From: Daphnia carinata | Lineage: Eukaryota; Arthropoda; Branchiopoda; Diplostraca; Daphniidae | DNA length: 64,000 nucleotides | Assembly (NCBI RefSeq): GCF_022539665.2 | Contig: NC_081337.1 | Location: 10,409,768 to 10,473,767, forward strand | Direction of reading: 5' to 3' | In this document: positions 58,848-64,000 of the stretch, in pieces | Position numbering within the stretch: position 1 is the stretch's first letter | Layout of the letters: every line of letters begins with the position of its first letter | The notes under the pieces: model-generated | The model's input: the letters and a program-made list of their open reading frames with translations, nothing else | Told to the model about the DNA's origin: nothing | The model's database searches: none | Position numbers and translations under genes: made by a program

Positions 58848-60431
58848 ATGAAGCTGGAACATTGGAAACTTGAAGCAGTCGAAGTTCAAGATGCCGAAGA
58901 ACTCTTTTGGCCAACCAGTCCAACACGTTATTATACCATCCCGCGTTCAACTCAGAAGCTTGCTCCCCACATGGACAAACAGCGAAGCCCAACGCCTTTA
59001 CAAGAATTAGCCTTGGAGGCTTTCCTGCTACAGTTGAAAAACTTGTGTCAACAAAAGAATTATACAGAAAACAAACGAGCATTGAAGCACTACCTGAAAT
59101 TTCAACTCCCTGCATCCATTCGTCAACAGTTGTTGGCGGCCTCGACGAAAGATAGTCGCATCTACACTCTACTTGATGTAACGTATTGATTGTTTCCACT
59201 CACTCAGCACGTGGGCCTATGTTATGGCGGGAAATTGATTTTGTTGTTTTTATGGGAAGGGATGAGTAGTTAATTGTCTAGACTATGCTTGCCCCGCGTA
59301 AGCTCTTTTATCTTTACAGTCTCAAGGACATAATGCCTGTAGTACGTATGTATTGAAAACGAGTAATTTACAATTGTCAATTTAGCAGTAGCTGATGGAT
59401 GAGAAATTGAACTTCGTCCATCAAAAGTTTTTTTTCTACATTTTGATGTTTACCGTCTGGCCATATTGTACTATGATTAACCAAACGTAAATCTTTATTT
59501 GCTTACAGTTGAGCATGTTCGAGCTTTTGTTATCGACATCTGTCAAGCATGTTTACGTACAATCGGTACGAACATTCTTCCGGCAATCATTTGTAACTTC
59601 ACTACGTCAATTGGGCACTGGACTTGAAGAGTTAACCATTCGTAAGGCACTTGAATTTTACTGTTTTTGTTTTATGTTTGAACAGTGAAACAACTTCCGT
59701 TACAGATGACAGTTCGTGGCTCCAACATCGAGAATATTTACCATCCGCTTTTGCACGCATGACTCATTTACGCAGAATATCTCTTCGTTACTTAGCAAAT
59801 GACCAAATGGTAATTATATTTGCTTCACACCTTTTTATTGGTCATGTAATAAAGACGCTGAATTTTTTTTCATGGAGCAGATTGCCGCTATAGCTCAAAA
59901 TTGCCTTCATCTCCAGGTAGAAATAAATAAATAAAAATCTTATCCAACCCAGCATATCTTTTGCTTGTTTTTGTGATGAAGGAAATGGACGTCAGCTACT
60001 CCATTGACGTAACTGATTGCGGGATGAAATTTCTCTGTGACCCTACACTGATATTGACGTCAATGCCGCAACCAAAAACATCCGAATGTGAACGGAAATC
60101 GGAACAACGCTGTCGAAAGATATCCGCTCCATCAGCTCCAAGCCGATATGCGTCCGGATGCATGGTTTGGTTTCCTCGATTCCTTGCACGTGGGATAAAG
60201 CGCTATTCGGTGCACGATGAAAAGAAACTCAACAATCACGAATCACCAGCCCACCAATCTCAAGAAGATATTTCTCCACAATGGCCTGAAGATGAATTAT
60301 CTTTAAACGTGGAAATCCCTTCCACTTGTGTTAAGTCACTTTGTCGGCTGGAAATTTTGGGAACAAGCATCACACCAGTGGGCGTCAAACTGGTGGCAGC
60401 AACATCTTCCATCATAATTATTGTCTATTAA
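58848..60431 (+). CDS. Leucine-rich-repeat-like protein, function unknown
   Basis: Exons 58848-59177, 59509-59641, 59706-59809, 59881-59916 and 59982-60431 give about 350 residues in phase. The N-terminal 110 residues are helical and basic (LQELALEAFLLQLKNL, LKHYLKFQLPASIRQQLL). The middle has LRR-like strands: LGTGLEELTIHD, MTHLRRISLRYLANDQM, IAAIAQNCLHLQEMDVSYS and VTDCGMKFL. These resemble cysteine-containing LRRs of F-box or AMN1 type. The last third is polar (KTSECERKSEQRC) and then reads LCRLEILGTSITPVGVKL, one more LRR. No F-box was recognised, and I cannot name an orthologue. The first intron (59178-59508) is long for this window, and an unseen exon may lie in it. Confidence 0.6.
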
Positions 60432-61214
60432 AATACCAAACTATTAACTCGTTTCTGTATACGTATTACTTTTTTTTTTGTTACGAATGTGGTTAACAAG
60501 TAAAACAAAAAATATGTTTTGGCTAGTGGCTTCCGGCACCGATAACAATCGTAAACGACCGTCACACGAACAATAATCCACGCAACACCAGCTGTTGTAC
60601 AAATGTTTTGCATCTGGTGTATTTGTTTCATGATGAACCATACTTGTCACATGAAAGCCATTTTTGAGGTCTGTATTTTTCTACCGACGACCCTTCACTG
60701 AGCCATTCTTTACGGAAGGGTTTACGTGCCATCTGTACAAGTCGATGGCACGCATGCAATAAAGGTAGATGATAAAATCGTTTTCTAAGCACAACGTATT
60801 TTCCCACCCGTAAATGTGGTAATGGCGCATCAACAAAACGGCGCACGTTTCAATTTAGTTAGGAAACTAAACGTACGTCCACAATCCTTTTTTTTTTTAT
60901 TTCATTTTTTTATTACTACAATTGATTCCATTGGACGCAACATGCTTCCGTAATTGCTTTCTGTATAAGAATTTAAAAAAGAGAAAACTATAAATTGCTT
61001 CAACATTATAACAAAGTTGAAATAAATGCAGACTCTGGATAGTTAAAGGGCAATGATAGACGGACATTTTCAAAAGGCAACACATAAGTTTTTATAAACA
61101 AACATAAAATAAAATTTAAAAAAATTATATTGTAGGTAGTTTTGCATGGCAACTGTCATTGAACTGTGCTCATTTGGCGCGTGCGGCAGAATCTGTCGTG
61201 GAAGTTTCGTTTTT
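60432..61214. other. Convergent 3' ends of LRR and ankyrin genes
   Basis: AT-rich DNA with T runs near 60470 and 60891, expected to contain two 3' UTRs. No feature beyond that was seen. Confidence 0.55.
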
Positions 61215-63966
61215 TCAAGTATAATTCTGACGCGATCGGGCTTGTAGAACAGCTTTAACCTAAAAGCAATGAGGAAAAATGATGAGCTTCATCAGGGGAA
61301 GGTTTTCTTTCGCGTCAGCAACTATCAGATTACACTACCCGATACGTACGTAGCTATGAAACAAACAAGAACAACCAATGAAAATAAATCCTAACGGGAA
61401 AAAAGAAAGCCCTGCTTCAATTGCAATTCCCTGGAAATGGAGGAAAAGTGCCTGGTAATCTAGAAGACATGAAGAGATAACCTACCCGATCCCGATCCTG
61501 CTGCACAAGTTCAATGGGCAGCTTATTTGCCTTGTTGCGTAATGCCTTGTCAGCTCCATACTTGAGCAAGATGTTCACCAGCTCGAGTTGCTGCATGTCC
61601 GTGACCTCGGTCAGGGTGGCGGCGCTGTGCAGAGGCCGGTTGTCGTTATACATGGGAGCGTTGGCCGAGCCCGGACATTTCGATAGTAGCAATTCAAGAA
61701 GAAATGGGTCGCGTTTCTCGATGGCAATGTGAACCGGAGTTTTGCCGCTCGTGATATCCTAAAAAAGCAATTTGACCTCAAATTTCTATCGCTAATACAC
61801 GAATTTTTTGTTAAATACCGATAGACCAGCATCTGCCCCATGTTCCAACAACAACTTAATGTTTTTGATAAAATTTTCGCCGATTGGATCGTTCGCCTGG
61901 TAGAGCATAACAGTTTCGTGGAGAGCAGAACGTCCTGTTTTCATCCAAAGTGCCGGTCAGCATACAAAATACATGATCGAAACTATGGAAGCTCACAAAA
62001 TATATAAATATCTTTACCTGTATGGTTTCGTGCATTAAGGTCGAAAGCCAGTTTGTTATCTACAGTCCGAACACGTACCAAATAGCGTAGTACCTCATTA
62101 TAATCGTCGCCCCACATTGCCAGATAATGAATGACCGTGTTGCCCTTTTCATATGTTTGATTTAAAGGTATACGCAAAGCGCTCATCGTCTCGGCCAGGT
62201 AACCCGCCACTAACGGACGACGTTCACTGGCTGCCAAAAACAAGGCAGTCTAAAAATCAATGAAAAAAATTGAGCTATTTCTGTTCAAGAAGAAAGAATT
62301 AATCAATTTTTACCTCTCTTCTGTTATTCATAGCGCAAAAGACTTTAGCCGGCTGTGAATGACTTTTGAGACGTTCCAATAGAGCGTAGAGATCTTCGAT
62401 TTTGTATGCTGGATTCGCACAGGCCACCATCAATGGACTATACATTGGAATAAAAAATTAAATACAAGTGATTTTCCCACGATATCACAGAGAAATGAAT
62501 TTACGTGTCGCCATCATGATCCGCCAGCGTAAGCGTTTCGAGTGTAGATTTCACCACTTGGCGCATAGACTGTTCCTTAATAAGTGGATTCATACTTGTT
62601 GCCATCTCTTCATGAGCCGTTGGGTACGGTTTGATTGCTTGTTGTTGTGATGATGATCCAGATGATTGGCTTGTAGGTTGCTTAGCGGCAACAGTTGTTG
62701 CAGGACTTGCTGGCTGCTTCGGTACAATGACAGAAGGACCCGGAGAATACTGTTTCGGTGCGATGACGACAGCACTCTGTGGATGGGGCTTTGGAGCAAT
62801 AACTGCAGGTTGCCATGACGAGGGAGTGGGTTTATTTAGAGGTATAAGCGGAGGTGGTTGAGACGATACGATAGTCATCCGCACCATTTGCCTCTCGACT
62901 GAGCGTGGCAGCGGGCTACTTGGTCCTGGGCTACTATTAGCCGAAGAGAGCTGTGGTGACATGACATTTGAAAATGGAGAATTAGAGGACGATGATACAT
63001 AATTCGGAGATACAGCCAAAGAGCCATCAACGAAGCTTCTTGTTTGCCAAGGGCTGGCCGGTGAACCTGGAATGGAACCGACGGAGCTCGTCGCATAATT
63101 CGGTGTGTGACACGATGATCGTGAAGGGGAAGGCGTCATGAGATTGTCTATTGATGGACTCGGTGGTTGAAAGAAGGGTTGTCCATATAATTCTTCGTAG
63201 TCATGAGGTCCCAATCCTTTCACCGCATCGCTGATTGGGAAAAGCTGACAGACGAGGTGGATCACATCCTGAACATCTACACGCTGGTCCTGTTATTCAA
63301 AATAAAAATGTTAGTGTATTAAATTTTTTATTTTTATTTTTAATCACCTCGAGAAAAGGCGGTAAAGAATCTCGTGAAAAATTATCATATGGTTGTTGAG
63401 GATGCTGTTGATGACTCGATTGCGGTGGCTGGTATGTCGCAGAATTGGTATATGTCAAGTGCGCTGGCGGATGTGAATAGCTTTGCTGTTGGCTACTGTA
63501 AGAATGGATGGATTGATGTGACAAATGTGTACCGCGATGTCCATGAGAAGTTGATCCACTGGCGTACGGATGGTGACCCGAATCACTTCGCCGGAGTGGA
63601 TAAGGCGCGTTGTTGGAACTCGAATTTCTAACAAGTCGTTCATGGCCAAGAGGACCGCGACATAAAACCTGTGGCGGTCCGTCGTCCATACTGGCAAATC
63701 TGGCTGGACGGATGACAGCGCCACCAGGTAACGACGAACTTCTAGTCAACTGCTCTGATTTTCCGAGGAAAACCCGAAAAAATTGACGAATTGCCAAATC
63801 GCTGCCGAACGACTCTTGAAACATGTTAATTCCTGCCGGGCTTTTTCTTTTGACTTCAATCAAGTACATAAAAAGGAAAGATTGCAGTCGTTTCAATGCC
63901 ATAGCACGATATTCTTCGGTAAATTGTTGAATGTTGGGTAAATCCAGCCGCAGAAAACGTACCAAT
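61215..63966 (-). CDS. Ankyrin-repeat IkappaB-like protein (Bcl-3/IkappaB-zeta type), 5' part outside window
   Basis: Visible exons are 63348-63966, 62505-63289, 62314-62437, 62018-62249, 61819-61934, 61486-61758 and 61215-61259, about 731 residues; the start is to the right. The first exon has an Arg/Leu-rich helical block (ALKRLQSFLFMYLIEVKRK). Then come long Ser/Pro/His/Gln-rich stretches (PYALRRSD-type and PSPSRSS repeats, several APK or VPK motifs). The C-terminal 250 residues are about six ankyrin repeats: DGDTPLMVACANPAY, ETALFLAASERRPLV, GNTVIHYLAMWGD, GRSALHETVMLYQ, GKTPVHIAIEKRDP and DNRPLHSAATLTEV. Long low-complexity N-terminus plus C-terminal ankyrins fits nuclear IkappaB proteins that modulate NF-kappaB/Relish targets, rather than cactus. 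Orthology is inferred. Confidence 0.7.
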
Positions 63967-64000
63967 CTGCAATAAGATTGTCGTAGCATTTCCTTTTCTT

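Noticed and set aside
1-64000. CRISPR arrays, bacterial operons, phage or retroviral genes
   Set aside because: No regularly spaced repeats, no reverse transcriptase, integrase or capsid motifs were found; the gene structure is intron-rich and metazoan throughout.

Overview
The window is eukaryotic nuclear DNA and most probably comes from a branchiopod crustacean of the Daphnia type. The basis is inference from gene content and architecture. Genes are compact, most introns are 60-90 nt with GT-AG ends, and intergenic DNA is AT-rich with many homopolymer runs. The orthologues are arthropod-like: dachsous, melted, Ack with CRIB and C-terminal UBA-like regions, SMSr, a juvenile-hormone/farnesoic-acid methyltransferase-like gene, and a class II CPD photolyase. 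There is no operon organisation. I assembled exon models by hand from splice sites, reading phase and family knowledge.

Layout. 1-12 kb: 3' two thirds of dachsous (+), with low-complexity introns. 12.4-13.9 kb: JHAMT-like methyltransferase (-). 14.9-20.5 kb: a near-perfect 5.6 kb inverted repeat (arms about 2.53 kb, spacer 554 bp). Each arm carries the same decayed multi-exon gene and a GC-rich, hairpin-dense block; the spacer holds three tRNA-like sequences. 22.0-23.4 kb: MMADHC (+). 24.3-29.8 kb: Ack tyrosine kinase (-), with an apparent one-base deficit in the HRD catalytic loop and an alternative last exon. 33.1-36.1 kb: ICE2/NARG2 (+). 36.8-40.6 kb: melted (-). 41.0-42.0 kb: inverted-repeat-bearing intergenic DNA. 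43.1-45.6 kb: FLYWCH plus C2H2 zinc-finger gene (+). 46.3-48.3 kb: unknown secreted low-complexity protein (+). 48.4-50.5 kb: FBXO30/40-type F-box protein (-). 51.5-53.6 kb: SMSr/SAMD8 (-). 54.2-54.9 kb: MARVEL/CMTM-like protein (+). 55.6-57.8 kb: class II CPD photolyase (-). 58.8-60.4 kb: leucine-rich protein (+). 61.2-64.0 kb: ankyrin IkappaB-like gene (-), running off the right edge.

The genes are functionally unrelated neighbours. Several are divergent pairs (melted/FLYWCH-ZnF, SMSr/CMTM-like, photolyase/LRR) separated by 0.65-2.5 kb and could share promoter regions. Dachsous and melted both affect growth in flies, but nothing here shows that their adjacency matters. The least ordinary part is the palindrome at 14.9-20.5 kb. 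It could be a recent inverted duplication kept homogeneous by conversion, or an assembly fold-back. One base substitution, one 3-nt indel and a poly-A length difference separate the arms in the parts I compared.
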